NCBI RefSeq assembly: GCF_008180415.1
Contig: NZ_VTEI01000003.1
Span: forward strand, 98,892 to 162,891
DNA from: Rossellomorea vietnamensis
Lineage (GTDB): Bacteria; Bacillota; Bacilli; Bacillales; Bacillaceae_B
DNA: 64,000 nucleotides
Direction: 5' to 3'
Shown: in pieces, positions 25,834 through 34,670 of the stretch
Position numbering within the stretch: the stretch's first letter is position 1
Layout: every line of letters starts with the position of its first letter
The notes under the pieces: model-generated
The model's database searches: none
The model's input: only the letters and a program-made list of their open reading frames with translations
Told to the model about the DNA's origin: nothing
Position numbers and translations under genes: made by a program

Positions 25834-26427
25834 CTATTTAGAAATGTATGTATTCCCTGTGATCCAATAGCGATAAGGATAATCACGTGCTTCCCCGGAA
25901 TTGCCAATTCCGATTCTTGTACCTGTTTCTATACTAACCGGCTTATACCCTTCTGCAATATATAAAGGACCTTGATGAAAGAATCCGCCATAGTCTGCCA
26001 TGGTGATTCCCATGGCTTTTGTCAATTTTCCCGGTCCATTTGTCAGCTCTTTTCCCTTCTTTGGTCTTCTTTCCATCATATAATCGATGCCATCCTTCGG
26101 CTCAACCGCCCTGATCAGAATTGCCTCCGGTTTTCCCACCGGCCCGCTCACCACATTTACCAGACAATGAGTGTGCATCACATAGGTATACACCCTTCCC
26201 GCCTCAGCATACATAATTTCCGTTCTTTTGGTCCGTCGATTATTAAAGCTATGAGCCGCTCTGTCCTCCGGTCCCATATAGGCCTCTGTTTCCACTATAT
26301 ATCCAGAAGTTATTCCTTCTTCTGTCTCTTTGATAAGCAGACAGCCGAGCAAGTTTTCAGCTAATTGAAGTGTGGGTGCCTCATAAAAGCTTTGGGGGAG
26401 GATTGTATAGGATGTTGAGTCAAACAT
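25834..26427 (-). CDS. DNA-3-methyladenine glycosylase (AAG/MPG family)
   Basis: Monofunctional base-excision glycosylase that removes alkylated purines such as 3-methyladenine. The 197-residue length and motifs fit the AAG/MPG family: LAENLLGCLLI near residue 20, YIVETEAYMGPEDRAAHSF (catalytic Glu in ETEAY), RVYTYVMHTHCLVNVV, EAILIRAVEP, and NGPGKLTKAMGI near residue 148. AAAGGAGAGG precedes ATG 26427. Alone, divergent from the FAD oxidoreductase. Confidence 0.93.
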   Translation of the reverse strand: MFDSTSYTILPQSFYEAPTLQLAENLLGCLLIKETEEGITSGYIVETEAYMGPEDRAAHSFNNRRTKRTEIMYAEAGRVYTYVMHTHCLVNVVSGPVGKPEAILIRAVEPKDGIDYMMERRPKKGKELTNGPGKLTKAMGITMADYGGFFHQGPLYIAEGYKPVSIETGTRIGIGNSGEARDYPYRYWITGNTYISK

Positions 26428-26515
26428 TTCAGCCTCTCCTTTCTATGCGTGAATGAATACTAATATTTTGAAGAAAATAGTATTTACCAAAGTTCTTCAT
26501 TAGGATGTGCTTAAC

Positions 26516-27715
26516 ATGAATCTGCAGTCGGGAAAGCTATATTGGCCCTCTACCTTCTTGAATGCCCCTTCGTACCCGGTACTTCAAGAAAATATAAAAT
26601 GTGATGTATTGATTATTGGCGGAGGCAGTTCCGGTGCTCAATGTGCCTACTTCCTTTCCGAATCGGGGCTTGATGTTACAGTAGTCGATAAACGGAAAAT
26701 AGGCTATGGCAGTACAGCAGCTAACACTGCCCTCATCCAGTACATGGGCGATAAAATGGTCCACGAACTAGTCAATTCTTTTGGGGAAACAAAAGCCATG
26801 CAGCATTTAATTTTATGCAGGCAAGGGATGAGTGAAATTAAAAAAGCGGCTGAATCACTCGATATAGATGTCGAATTTCACGAGAGAGACACTCTTTACT
26901 ACGCAAGTACAAAAGAAGATCTCCCCAAACTCAAAAAAGACTTTCAACTTCTAAAAAAACATGGTTTCCCTGTGGAGTATCTTGAAGAAGAAGAGATAGC
27001 ACGCAGCTATTCCTTTTCCAAATTGGCAGCAATCTATGGAGAAAAGGATGCTGAGTTGAATCCTTTTAAATTCACTCATGGATTACTGAAAAAAGGGAAG
27101 AAAAACGGAACAAGAATATTTGAAGAAACCCATATTACCGGGCAAAAAGTGACAGAGAAGGAAAGTGTTTACTATACTGACAACTCCTCTTCCATCACAG
27201 CTCAATATGTAATTGTTGCAGGTGGCTATGAATCCCTGGAATTTAAAAAGGAAAAAAACGCGGTGTTGAACTCTTCCTATAGCATTGTCACAAATGCTGT
27301 AGAGGATTTCAGCGGATGGCACAAACGCTCCCTCATATGGGAAACAGCCAGGCCTTATATCTATATGCGTACCACAGCTGACAATCGAATAATCATTGGA
27401 GGATTGGATGAGAATACCGATATAGCTGCCGAAAGAGACGGGAAAATTCTCAACAAGAGGGATAGACTTATCCAAGAGTTCAATAAGCTTTTTCCTCATA
27501 TTAAGATCACTCCTGAATTTTACCTGGGTGCATTTTATGGAGGAACTCACGATGGCCTTCCCATGCTGGGTATATATGAGAGCAAACCAAACCACTTTTA
27601 CTTAATGGGATACGGAGATAACGGGACTGTATATAATATGGTCCTGGCTAAAATCATCAGGGATTTGATCGTAAAGGGCAGTTCAGAAGATCATAAAATC
27701 TATCTTAAGACATAA
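26516..27715 (+). CDS. FAD-dependent oxidoreductase of the DAO family
   Basis: A 399-residue flavoprotein. FAD-binding Rossmann motif DVLIIGGGSSGAQCAYFLSE at about residues 28-47, then VVDKRKIGYGSTAANTALIQ (FAD contact typical of glycine oxidase-like proteins). C-terminal signature YIYMRTTADNRIIIGGLDE and the FAD-ribose motif YLMGYGDNGTVYNM. It resembles the YhfW-type proteins without their Rieske domain. Substrate unknown. ATG 26516 has AGGATG upstream; the GTG three codons earlier would overlap that site. Confidence 0.8.
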   Translation: MNLQSGKLYWPSTFLNAPSYPVLQENIKCDVLIIGGGSSGAQCAYFLSESGLDVTVVDKRKIGYGSTAANTALIQYMGDKMVHELVNSFGETKAMQHLILCRQGMSEIKKAAESLDIDVEFHERDTLYYASTKEDLPKLKKDFQLLKKHGFPVEYLEEEEIARSYSFSKLAAIYGEKDAELNPFKFTHGLLKKGKKNGTRIFEETHITGQKVTEKESVYYTDNSSSITAQYVIVAGGYESLEFKKEKNAVLNSSYSIVTNAVEDFSGWHKRSLIWETARPYIYMRTTADNRIIIGGLDENTDIAAERDGKILNKRDRLIQEFNKLFPHIKITPEFYLGAFYGGTHDGLPMLGIYESKPNHFYLMGYGDNGTVYNMVLAKIIRDLIVKGSSEDHKIYLKT

Positions 27716-27781
27716 GTCCGCATTTCTAGGCACCAAGCTTTTACTTACATGAAGAAAACTTAAGTTGCAAAATATAGCAGG

Positions 27782-28075
27782 ATGGACATCAACATTGAAC
27801 AACTTGTTGAAGAGAAGCCTGATTCGAAAATCACCAAGAAGCAAGTGAATGGTTCAGAAATCGGTTTCAAGGCCAGTTTATCTTTAAAGAAAAGGATACG
27901 TTGAATGTATGGGATCCCTACTTACTTTTACCATATAATTAAAGATGTTAATAGTTATAACCATTACATGAATGCTCTCTCGCAAGATGAAAGTGAAATA
28001 GAAGCAGCCCAGTCCTTCTACAGCTATACGACTGTTTTAATAACCGATGAAGCTGATGTGGAGATATCTTTATAA
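27782..28075 (+). pseudogene. Possible decayed gene remnant
   Basis: One frame is open from 27782 to 28075 with a single TGA at 27902 (98 codons). A different frame carries a better-looking protein end, EWFRNRFQGQFIFKEKDTLN then VWDPYLLLPYN and stop, near 27855-27942. Mixed signals in two frames suggest a gene fragment decaying by frameshift. No family is recognised. The rest of the spacer 27716-28199 shows nothing else. Confidence 0.3.
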
Positions 28076-28199
28076 CATCGTTTTAAGTTAAGAACCAGCT
28101 TCCTTCAAGTATTGGAGGTAAAATGAAAACTCCAATGAATCAAACAGACTCAAGTCATTCCCTTAATTTTTTGGGGACTGTTTTCAACCAGTTCCTATT

Positions 28200-28885
28200 T
28201 TATCCCAAATAGATCGTAGTAAGTTTTTGCTGTGCTGCCTTTTCCCCGCATTCTTCTACTAAATAAGCAAAAGCATGCCGGCGTGAAGAAACTGCCTTTG
28301 CAAGATTGCCATCGATAAAGTGCAGGGCTGCACCATCATCCGCTGCGTATCCTGCTTTCAATTTCGAACGTTCTATCATGCTGGACGCCTTTCCAATTCC
28401 CCATCATAATGGGGGCAGTGACTTCCTTTTAAAAAAGCCAGACCATTAATTGGTTCCAACCCTTCTCCAAAGGAATCTGTGACTCCTTCTTCAAACCAGC
28501 ATATGGAACCCGCACTCAGCCCCGTAAGTATAATTCCGGAAGACAAAGCCTCTTTCAGAATAGTGTCTAATCCCCATTCCCGCCAGAGTGCCAATAAATT
28601 TTTGGTATTTCCTCCTCCAACGTAAATGATATCCTGACTTAAGAGGAAACTTTTGATATCTCGGGTGTGAGGCTTAAAAAGCGATAAGTGTGATGGTGTA
28701 CAATCGAGTTTTTGAAAAAATTGATAAAATCTATCTATGTATCCTTCAGCATCACCGCTAGCTGTTGCAAGAAAGCAAATGTTAGGTATCTTCACCGATG
28801 CTTGTTCCAAAATGTATGTATCAAGGAGGCTGTTTTCTGGTTCCATCGAAAACCCACCGCCCCCAAGCGCAATAATTTGCTGCAT
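28200..28885 (-). pseudogene. Peptidase E (S51-like), frameshifted near its end
   Basis: Residues 1-170 form a good type 1 glutamine-amidotransferase-like peptidase E: MQQIIALGGGGFSMEPEN, IIYVGGGNTKNLLALW, the nucleophile elbow LTGLSAGSICW, and LKGSHCPHYDGELERRP. The frame then closes at 28376. The expected ending continues in another frame, IERSKLKAGYAADDGAALHF then SSRRHAFAYLVEE and a stop at 28200. So a small deletion near 28378 has broken the gene. The catalytic Ser lies in the intact part; the shortened protein ends just after the conserved His region. GGCAGG precedes ATG 28885. Confidence 0.75.
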
Positions 28886-28913
28886 GCTAAACCTGCCTTC
28901 CACTGATCAATTA

Positions 28914-29038
28914 AAGAAGCTGTTATCGCATATATAGTTGGTTTCGGACTTTTCGGTGTTACCACTTTTCACCCCTCTTAATATGATTACTTTTTCGGGA
29001 TTAGTGTCGAATAGCAACAAAGTTTACGAAAAGAACCT
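28914..29038 (+). repeat. R2 repeat, short form, supplying a stop codon
   Basis: AAGAAGCTGTTATCGCATATA at the left; GATTAGTGTCGAATAGCAAC then AAAGTTTACGAAAAGAACCTA at the right. The central part is missing. The minus-strand TAG at 29037-29039, stop codon of the next gene, is formed by this element's end. Confidence 0.75.
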
Positions 29039-29339
29039 AATTCAAATACTTGGGATCTGTTTCAATATGCCTTAACAGATCAAGTTCTGGGTGTTTCTTA
29101 TCCAATTGATAGATATATTTCAGAAAGTCTTCACTGCCAAGAGTGTAAGCTACCTCAGGAAATAGTTCACTGATGAGAAGCAGTTCTTTGCGGCTTCCTT
29201 GTTCCAAAAACTGAATCGTCTTTTCCTCATCTTGAAGAAGCAAATCCAGCAGTCTTTGCAGATATTCTTCCATACGAGGATCTTCATCGTCCATTAAGGC
29301 AAGCTTTCCCAGAACACTCCTTACCTGTTCATTAAACAT
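29037..29339 (-). CDS. Hypothetical acidic helical protein, 100 residues
   Basis: No family is recognised. It is predicted to be wholly helical and leucine-rich: MFNEQVRSVLGKLALM, EEYLQRLLDLLLQDEEKT and IQFLEQGSRKELLLISELFP, resembling a small helical-repeat or immunity-type fold. GGAGGGAG precedes ATG 29339. Its last codons sit at the border of the R2 copy, which provides the stop codon. Confidence 0.6.
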   Translation of the reverse strand: MFNEQVRSVLGKLALMDDEDPRMEEYLQRLLDLLLQDEEKTIQFLEQGSRKELLLISELFPEVAYTLGSEDFLKYIYQLDKKHPELDLLRHIETDPKYLN

Positions 29340-29627
29340 TCTTCTCCCTCCAATATAATAGACTCCGGTGCTTTAATAAATTTCAGGCTGTATTTGCTGC
29401 TTTCTGATAATTCTTGTTACTAAGGTTTTCTCCTTGAACAGAGAGAGAGCTTCCCTTTTCTTATTGTGTGGCAGAAAACACCCATTCATTTCATTCGTTA
29501 TATGATTACATAGCGGCATAACGTAACTAATTATATCCTCCAGGCTCAGGTATATCCAGAGCCTTGTTAAACGTTCTCGATTCTAAATAGAGACTTATAC
29601 ACAGAATCGAGTTGGACTATAAGCTGC
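29340..29627. other. Spacer
   Basis: 288 bases without a supported gene. ACTAAGGTTTTCTCCTTGAA and GCTTCCCTTTTCTT near 29420-29460 recall the interior of R2, but no ends are recognisable. Confidence 0.3.
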
Positions 29628-30254
29628 TTACTCCATATTCGTCAATTCATCAATAAAATGCTTCAATATTTTAGCTGTCAATCCCCATATAACCTTATCC
29701 TCATAGAAATAGAAATACTCGTCGATCTTTCTTGTCTGCCAGTTATAATTCTCCCCTCCGGCGATTAAATCAAGTGGGAAATCCTCTTCTGGTTCAATTG
29801 TGAAGCCTACTTTATATACTTTAGGGTCTGTATCGATGAAAAATGACAAGGGAACTGTAAAAGTTTCAGCTACCTCATCTGCATTCGGTTTGATTATGGC
29901 CTTCTCGTCCAGTATTCCAACATAAGGAAAGATGAAAGTGCCAAACGAGGATACAATGTAATCCATCGGGTAGATGCCAGATAAGTTTCCTTCCTCGATC
30001 CCTAGTTCTTCACAAGTTTCCCTGATGGCTGTTTGCTTTTCTGTGTCATCACTCTCATCGACTTTTCCTCCTGGAAAACATATATCGCCAGGCTGACGCC
30101 TCAACTGCTCAGACCTCACTTCAAACAAGATATGAATTTCATCATTGATTTCTATTAAAGGCAGAAGCACAGAAAATCGGTAATACTGTCCGCTGCCCAA
30201 AATGGTTGGTGTCCGATTATTAAATCTTAGTTGAATATCTTCTATGTTCATCAT
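29628..30254 (-). CDS. Nudix hydrolase, CoA pyrophosphatase type
   Basis: A 208-residue Nudix protein. The Nudix box reads GGKVDESDDTEKQTAIRETC then EELGI, a full GX5EX7REUXEEXGU match near residue 62. The preceding LRRQPGDICFPGG fits the CoA pyrophosphatase subgroup signature (NuCoA region) just upstream of the box. Known members hydrolyse CoA to phosphopantetheine and 3',5'-ADP. ATG 30254 is preceded by an AGGGGGG tract. Monocistronic. Confidence 0.85.
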   Translation of the reverse strand: MMNIEDIQLRFNNRTPTILGSGQYYRFSVLLPLIEINDEIHILFEVRSEQLRRQPGDICFPGGKVDESDDTEKQTAIRETCEELGIEEGNLSGIYPMDYIVSSFGTFIFPYVGILDEKAIIKPNADEVAETFTVPLSFFIDTDPKVYKVGFTIEPEEDFPLDLIAGGENYNWQTRKIDEYFYFYEDKVIWGLTAKILKHFIDELTNME

Positions 30255-30573
30255 TTCCCCCCCTATCCTTTACCTTACCCTTTTTTTCCGTTGTAGCAAC
30301 TGGTTATTGCTAATTCCCTTTGTGGCATTGCTTCTTGATCGTGAAGGGAACTCATTTTTCTTCTGATAGCACCAAGACTATTGCCTAAACCCTATGTAGT
30401 GAATGCCTATCAAGCACAATAATCAAGCTCTCCCACTCTAAGTAATTCTTGTTAACACTTGTATATCCTCCTTTTTCCTGCAAATCGCCCTGGACATATC
30501 AACAAGGTTTAACCTCATTAAAAATCAGCTATAGTAAAAGGAAGGAAAGAAGAAAAGGAAAGGGCTGATAAAT
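30255..30573. other. Divergent spacer
   Basis: About 320 bases between the divergent Nudix and YjbQ genes. I see no repeat or hairpin of note. Confidence 0.35.
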
Positions 30574-30972
30574 TTGATAATGGAATTTGAAATCACGACG
30601 ACAAGCAGAGATGAAATAGTGGATATTACCGCAAGGATACAAACGTGGATATCTGAAACAGGGGTAAAAGAAGGATCATTGATCGTTCAGTCCATGCACA
30701 CAACAGCCGGAATAACCGTAAATGAAAATGCCGACCCTGATGTTAAAACAGACTTTTTAATGAGACTGGATGAAACCTATCCATGGAATCATATTAAAGA
30801 TCTTCATAGGGAAGGAAACACTGCAGCTCACTTAAAAACCAGCACGGTCGGCCATTCACAGACATTCATCATTTCAAAAGGCAAAATCCTTTTGGGTACA
30901 TGGCAGGGAATCTACTTTTGCGAATTCGACGGACCGAGAACAAGAAGGTGTGTTTGCAAGCTGACTGAATAG
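30574..30972 (+). CDS. YjbQ family protein (UPF0047)
   Basis: A 132-residue protein of the widely conserved YjbQ/UPF0047 family. It shows the three hallmark blocks: [18 protein letters not shown] (metal-ligand His), [14 protein letters not shown], and [16 protein letters not shown]. The family is sometimes annotated as a secondary thiamine-phosphate synthase, after weak complementation, and its true reaction is unsettled. The start may be TTG 30574 (AAAGGG about 11 bases upstream) or ATG 30580; B. subtilis YjbQ length agrees with either. Confidence 0.88.
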   Translation: MIMEFEITTTSRDEIVDITARIQTWISETGVKEGSLIVQSMHTTAGITVNENADPDVKTDFLMRLDETYPWNHIKDLHREGNTAAHLKTSTVGHSQTFIISKGKILLGTWQGIYFCEFDGPRTRRCVCKLTE

Positions 30973-31102
30973 GCGAGCGGAAAAAGTATAATCTCCTCCC
31001 CTTTTTCACAACCTAATCATCAATAAGCTGGTTTGCAGAAGCTGATTGACACAGCAAAGCACTTATTTAACAAGAACGTACTTAGAAGGAAGTGAAAAGG
31101 GA

Positions 31103-31774
31103 ATGGATTTTGACTTACTTTGGAAAGCAGTTCTGATCGTTATTGGAGGCACATTACTTTTACGTGTAGCAGGAAGAAAATCGATCTCACAGATGACATT
31201 AGCTCAAGTTGTCATCATGATAGGCCTCGGTTCACTTCTTGTACAGCCAATTGTCGGCAAAGGAGTTTGGGCTACACTGCTGGTTGGGCTTACCTTGGTA
31301 CTAACATTGGTTTTTATGGAGTTTCTCCAGATTAAAAACGACCCACTGGAGAAATTTATCACCGGACAATCAAAAGTGGTCATACAAAATGGCACTTTGC
31401 AAAAAAAAGCATTGAAAAAAATGCGCCTTACCGTGGATCAGCTGGAAATGAAACTGCGGCAGTCCCAAGTCAGCGGCATTTCAGATGTTCAGTTTGCGAC
31501 ATTGGAACCGAATGGACAGCTGGGATTCATTTTGAAGCAGCCAAAACAGCCTGCAACCAAAGAAGATATCATTCAGCTAAGGCAGGAATTGGAGTTGCTT
31601 ACTCAAATGATCAATAATAAGCTGACTGTTTTTTCCGGAAATACCGGCTATAAAGCCCTTCCTGTCCAACAGCCAACAAGTTATACCGCCTCCACTGCTT
31701 CTGTACAGGATAACATTTTTGATGAAGTAAGTAATAAGGGACATATTAATGAACCTCCGAAAGACTTACAATGA
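31103..31774 (+). CDS. DUF421 (YetF-like) membrane protein
   Basis: A 224-residue protein with three N-terminal membrane spans (about residues 5-75) and a DUF421 cytoplasmic domain. Marks are LLRVAGRKSISQMTLAQVVI (the R-x-x-GR-K signature), IQNGTLQKKALKKMRLTVDQL and VQFATLEPNGQLGF. A poorly conserved, Gln/Ser-rich tail of ~60 residues follows. The family occurs in several copies per Bacillus genome; a second copy is at 36519. I start at ATG 31103 because the upstream 19 codons are not conserved and AGGAAGTGAAAAGGG precedes this ATG. Confidence 0.85.
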   Translation: MDFDLLWKAVLIVIGGTLLLRVAGRKSISQMTLAQVVIMIGLGSLLVQPIVGKGVWATLLVGLTLVLTLVFMEFLQIKNDPLEKFITGQSKVVIQNGTLQKKALKKMRLTVDQLEMKLRQSQVSGISDVQFATLEPNGQLGFILKQPKQPATKEDIIQLRQELELLTQMINNKLTVFSGNTGYKALPVQQPTSYTASTASVQDNIFDEVSNKGHINEPPKDLQ

Positions 31775-31776
31775 TT

Positions 31777-31812
31777 AAACAACCCGTTCACACAAATTGG
31801 AACGGGTTGTTT
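31777..31812 (+). terminator. Convergent terminator
   Basis: AAACAACCCGTTC-acacaaattg-GAACGGGTTGTTT, shared by the DUF421 gene and the facing GNAT gene. Confidence 0.8.
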
Positions 31813-31827
31813 GGCTGATTGATACAA

Positions 31828-32385
31828 TTATGATAAATTTACATATTCATTCCTCAGTATAGAAAATACGACGGTGTCATGATACTGCTCTCCATCGAAG
31901 TCTGTCTGTCTCAGCACCCCTTCTTCACGAAAACCATGAGCAAGCAGCAATTTACGAGATCCTTCATTCTCAGCAAAGATATCCCCCACCACCCTGTTCA
32001 ATCTCAGATCATTGAAGCAATAGGATAAAATCACAGGTAATAGTTCGGTCATGACTCCCTTTTTTTGATATTCCCTGGAGATTACTACTCCCATCTCCGT
32101 TTTACTGTGCCAGAAGCTAAGCTTGTGCAGCCGAAATATACCAATGATTTTCCTGCTATGTTTCTCTTTGATCACCCAGGGTATTTCACTTTGCATGCTG
32201 AACTGCTTCAGTGAACGTTTTATACCTTCAGCCACCTCTTGTACCGTTTTATCAGGGTGGGGTGTCAAAAACTTCATGGTTACTCTGTCTCCCAGAAAGT
32301 CAAACATCTCTGGAGCATAGATCTCTTTCATTTCAGTCAATAAATAGTTCTCTGTTTCGATAACAGGTATACTTTCCAAATGCAT
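31828..32385 (-). CDS. GNAT family N-acetyltransferase (RimJ/RimL type)
   Basis: A 185-residue acetyltransferase. The acetyl-CoA motif region is VVISREYQKKGVMTELLPVI (a Q/RxxGxG/A variant, with GVMTE), then LRLNRVVGDIFAENEGSRKL and LLAHGFREEGVLRQ, which are characteristic of RimJ/RimL-like enzymes acting on protein N-termini or small amines. GGGAGAG precedes the ATG. The gene ends a possible pair with the small protein encoded 12 bases upstream of it (32398-32733). Confidence 0.85.
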   Translation of the reverse strand: MHLESIPVIETENYLLTEMKEIYAPEMFDFLGDRVTMKFLTPHPDKTVQEVAEGIKRSLKQFSMQSEIPWVIKEKHSRKIIGIFRLHKLSFWHSKTEMGVVISREYQKKGVMTELLPVILSYCFNDLRLNRVVGDIFAENEGSRKLLLAHGFREEGVLRQTDFDGEQYHDTVVFSILRNEYVNLS

Positions 32386-32397
32386 TTTTTTCTCTCC

Positions 32398-32733
32398 CTA
32401 CTTTTTGCCGAGTTTTATAAGGCGGTTGTCTTTATAAATAATAATAACTTTATCTCCTATAGTAAAATCAAGATATTTGTCACAATCAACTTCAAATATT
32501 TTTTTGTTGCTGAATTCCATTGCGCAATACTTCTCTTCGCTATCCCTTATCTCGATGGATTTATTTGTTTTTATTCCAACAGCCACATCCGATTGACCAG
32601 GTGCAAAATATTTTTCGGTAAGGGTCACCTTGTCTTTTAATTCTTCACCTTCTTTACTTTCATACATCAACATCATGCCCAGTATCACTGCCAAAGCGAT
32701 AAAGACACAGCCTTTCACGATAACTTTGTTCAT
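32398..32733 (-). CDS. Hypothetical membrane-anchored protein, 111 residues
   Basis: An N-terminal hydrophobic segment (VKGCVFIALAVILGMMLMY) is followed by an extracytoplasmic domain of alternating strands with two Cys (EKYCAMEF and FEVDCDKY), which could form a disulfide. No lipobox. Family not recognised. GGGGGAG precedes ATG 32733. It lies 12 bases upstream of the GNAT gene on the same strand, so co-transcription is likely. Confidence 0.6.
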   Translation of the reverse strand: MNKVIVKGCVFIALAVILGMMLMYESKEGEELKDKVTLTEKYFAPGQSDVAVGIKTNKSIEIRDSEEKYCAMEFSNKKIFEVDCDKYLDFTIGDKVIIIYKDNRLIKLGKK

Positions 32734-32829
32734 TTGTAACTCTCCCCCGCTTAAAGATTCAGCAACTTAAAAATATTCACCTGCAGAGGATTTATGACAG
32801 AAAGATATAGCAGAAGAACAAAAGCGAAA

Positions 32830-32945
32830 GCGCCTTGATCAGCCCCGACAGGCAAATGTTCCTCAGAGAAAAAAAGGCGCTCTTTCCTTTTGTTCTCTGA
32901 GGGTTATTTGACCCCGAGGGGCTAGGCGCTGTAGCTCTGGACGTG
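32830..32945. repeat. R1 hairpin repeat, single copy
   Basis: GCGCCTTGATCAGCCCCGAC, inner stem CCTCAGAGAA / TTCTCTGAGG, ATTTGACCCCGAGGGGCT then AGGCGCT. It occupies the centre of the 430-base spacer 32734-33164, otherwise empty. Confidence 0.85.
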
Positions 32946-33164
32946 GATAATTTAGCTGCAAATTATCAACAGAGGGTGATTTTATAATTTCCTAAACCTA
33001 AATAAATCTTCCGCCCTGGCAGGCAGTTGATTTTTTATTTCCTTACCGAAGTTCTCCATTCACCGACCAAATAAACCAATAATGAATCCGGTATCATTTA
33101 ACAATCATGATTTTCTGAATCTGTTCCATACTAAAAAAGAAAATTTCTTGGAAGGAATGATGAA

Positions 33165-33917
33165 ATGACACTGACTGCACAACAACTGTCTGCCTTCCGC
33201 TCAACTTTAGGAGAACTGGAAAAGACCATTATTAAAAGACAGGAAGATAACGACAATTTTGACCTTAATCATGGACATCCTCATGAAACAGTTGGCGAAT
33301 TATCCAGTTATGATAATCATCCCGGAGACGAGGGCACCGAACTTTATGAGAGAGAAAAGGATATAGCACTACATCAGCATCTTGATTATGAGCTTGAAAG
33401 TATACAAAAGGCCATGGCAGCAATGGAAGAAGGCAGTTATGGAAAATGCCATGAATGCGGGAAGGATATCCCGGTCGAAAGGCTTGAGGCAATTCCTACT
33501 GCCTTATATTGCAAGGAACACAGCCCTGACCAGACCGTTTCTCATAACCGTCCTATAGAAGAAGGAGTCCTTATGCCGCCATTCGGTAAGTTTTTTTTGG
33601 ACGAAAAGGATGAGAATACGGCTTTTGATGCAGAAGACTCATGGCAAGCGGTTGCAGAATGGGGTACTTCTGAGTCCCCTTCTGCCTTGATGAATCCTCC
33701 AGATGATTATAATGACGTGTACATCGATTATGAGGAGAATGTTGGGTATACAGAGGATTTCGAGAATTTTACCGGTAATGATATCGAAGGCAGGAATGTC
33801 ACAGTGTATCCTAACAAACAGCATGAACTGTATGAACAAGCTCTAGATGAAGAAGGGACCATGACAACCTTTGGTGATCTGCCTGCCTACGAACATGATC
33901 CTTACATTGAAGAATAA
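33165..33917 (+). CDS. yteA: YteA family protein with TraR/DksA-type zinc finger
   Basis: A 250-residue protein of the sporulation-associated yteA family. A helical N-terminal part (ALHQHLDYELESIQKAM) leads into a DksA-type zinc finger, GSYGKCHECGKDIPVERL then YCKEH near residues 88-117. A long acidic Glu/Asp/Asn-rich tail ends GDLPAYEHDPYIEE. B. subtilis YteA has nearly the same length. Expression in the mother cell during sporulation is known for the B. subtilis gene. AAGGAATG precedes the ATG. It is followed at 14 bases by the yozQ-like gene. Confidence 0.88.
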   Translation: MTLTAQQLSAFRSTLGELEKTIIKRQEDNDNFDLNHGHPHETVGELSSYDNHPGDEGTELYEREKDIALHQHLDYELESIQKAMAAMEEGSYGKCHECGKDIPVERLEAIPTALYCKEHSPDQTVSHNRPIEEGVLMPPFGKFFLDEKDENTAFDAEDSWQAVAEWGTSESPSALMNPPDDYNDVYIDYEENVGYTEDFENFTGNDIEGRNVTVYPNKQHELYEQALDEEGTMTTFGDLPAYEHDPYIEE

Positions 33918-33931
33918 AAGAGGTGAAAAAA

Positions 33932-34126
33932 ATGGATAAAAAACATAAGAGCCCCTCTACTGATCTTGCGGGAAGAACGTACGATGTTTCTGACTATAAG
34001 AAGAGTGATGAGCTTTCACAAGGACTTGCAATGACACACGAACAGGCAAGCGACAGCCTGACTGAAGGCACTATTGATGGGAAAATTGAGAATCTGGAAG
34101 GCAAGGATATCGACCTGCCCAGATAA
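33932..34126 (+). CDS. yozQ: YozQ family protein (DUF4025)
   Basis: A 64-residue hydrophilic protein with the DUF4025 core: STDLAGRTYDVSDYKKSDEL, then LAMTHEQASDSLTEGTIDGK. Function unknown; members are small and soluble. ATG 33932 has GAGGTG six bases upstream; the GTG three codons earlier lies inside that site. Probably one transcript with yteA and the two small genes that follow. Confidence 0.75.
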   Translation: MDKKHKSPSTDLAGRTYDVSDYKKSDELSQGLAMTHEQASDSLTEGTIDGKIENLEGKDIDLPR

Positions 34127-34172
34127 ATACAGCATAGTTCTCACTGCATTGTTTTTTTAAGGAGGAATTCGA

Positions 34173-34322
34173 ATGGTTAATACAGATGCGGGAAAAGTGG
34201 CAAAATTGTCTCATGAGCATAAGTCCATATACCCTGGAAATAAACATATCAAGCAAAATGACGGAAGTAAATATGGACCTCAGCGGACGGAAAACCTCCC
34301 TCCTCTTTTACGGGAAGAATAA
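34173..34322 (+). CDS. Small hydrophilic protein, 49 residues
   Basis: MVNTDAGKVAKLSHEHKSIY, then KQNDGSKYGPQRTENLPPLL and REE. It is preceded by a perfect AAGGAGGAATTCG site. Basic, with many polar residues, no Cys and no membrane span. The family is unknown to me; composition and place (directly after yteA and yozQ) suggest a sporulation-time product. A weak hairpin (AGGGTTG / CAACCCT, 34342-34373) without a T-run follows. Confidence 0.55.
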   Translation: MVNTDAGKVAKLSHEHKSIYPGNKHIKQNDGSKYGPQRTENLPPLLREE

Positions 34323-34464
34323 CAAATATCACCACTCTTAAAGGGTTGAAAGGGACAGCCCCTTCCAACCCTGTAAGACACTAAAGCACAAGGTGTTTAG
34401 TCTGTTTCCTTCAGGGTAATTAAATTATAAGCAAGATATTAATTACTTTGAAAGGAGAATCATC

Positions 34465-34629
34465 ATGGCAGGGAGAAACGAGAAAAGACTTCCATACAAA
34501 GGGATTAATACTGAAAGAAATAACGGACTATCCAGTTCCCAAGAGGTGCAATACGCGAAAGATTTTAAAGCAGCAACTAAAGCAGGGTACCCAGATGAAG
34601 TTAAGTCGTCTAACCAAGAGAATAAGTAA
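34465..34629 (+). CDS. Small hydrophilic protein, 54 residues
   Basis: MAGRNEKRLPYKGINTERNN, then QEVQYAKDFKAATKAGYPDE and a short polar tail. AAAGGAG is placed correctly before ATG 34465 and a perfect terminator follows at once. The alternating Asn/Gln/Lys/Ala content is like small acid-soluble spore proteins of the gamma or minor types, but I cannot match a known one. Last of the run of four small genes beginning at yteA. Confidence 0.55.
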   Translation: MAGRNEKRLPYKGINTERNNGLSSSQEVQYAKDFKAATKAGYPDEVKSSNQENK

Positions 34630-34633
34630 AGAA

Positions 34634-34659
34634 GCGGAGGGCAGCCCCTCCGTTTTTTT
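34634..34659 (+). terminator. Intrinsic terminator
   Basis: GCGGAGGG-cag-CCCCTCCGTTTTTTT. Confidence 0.85.
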
Positions 34660-34670
34660 GTTTTGAAATG

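Noticed and set aside
31046..31102. N-terminal extension of the first DUF421 protein
   Set aside because: The 19 extra codons are polar and unlike the family; the ATG at 31103 has a suitable site and begins the first membrane span.
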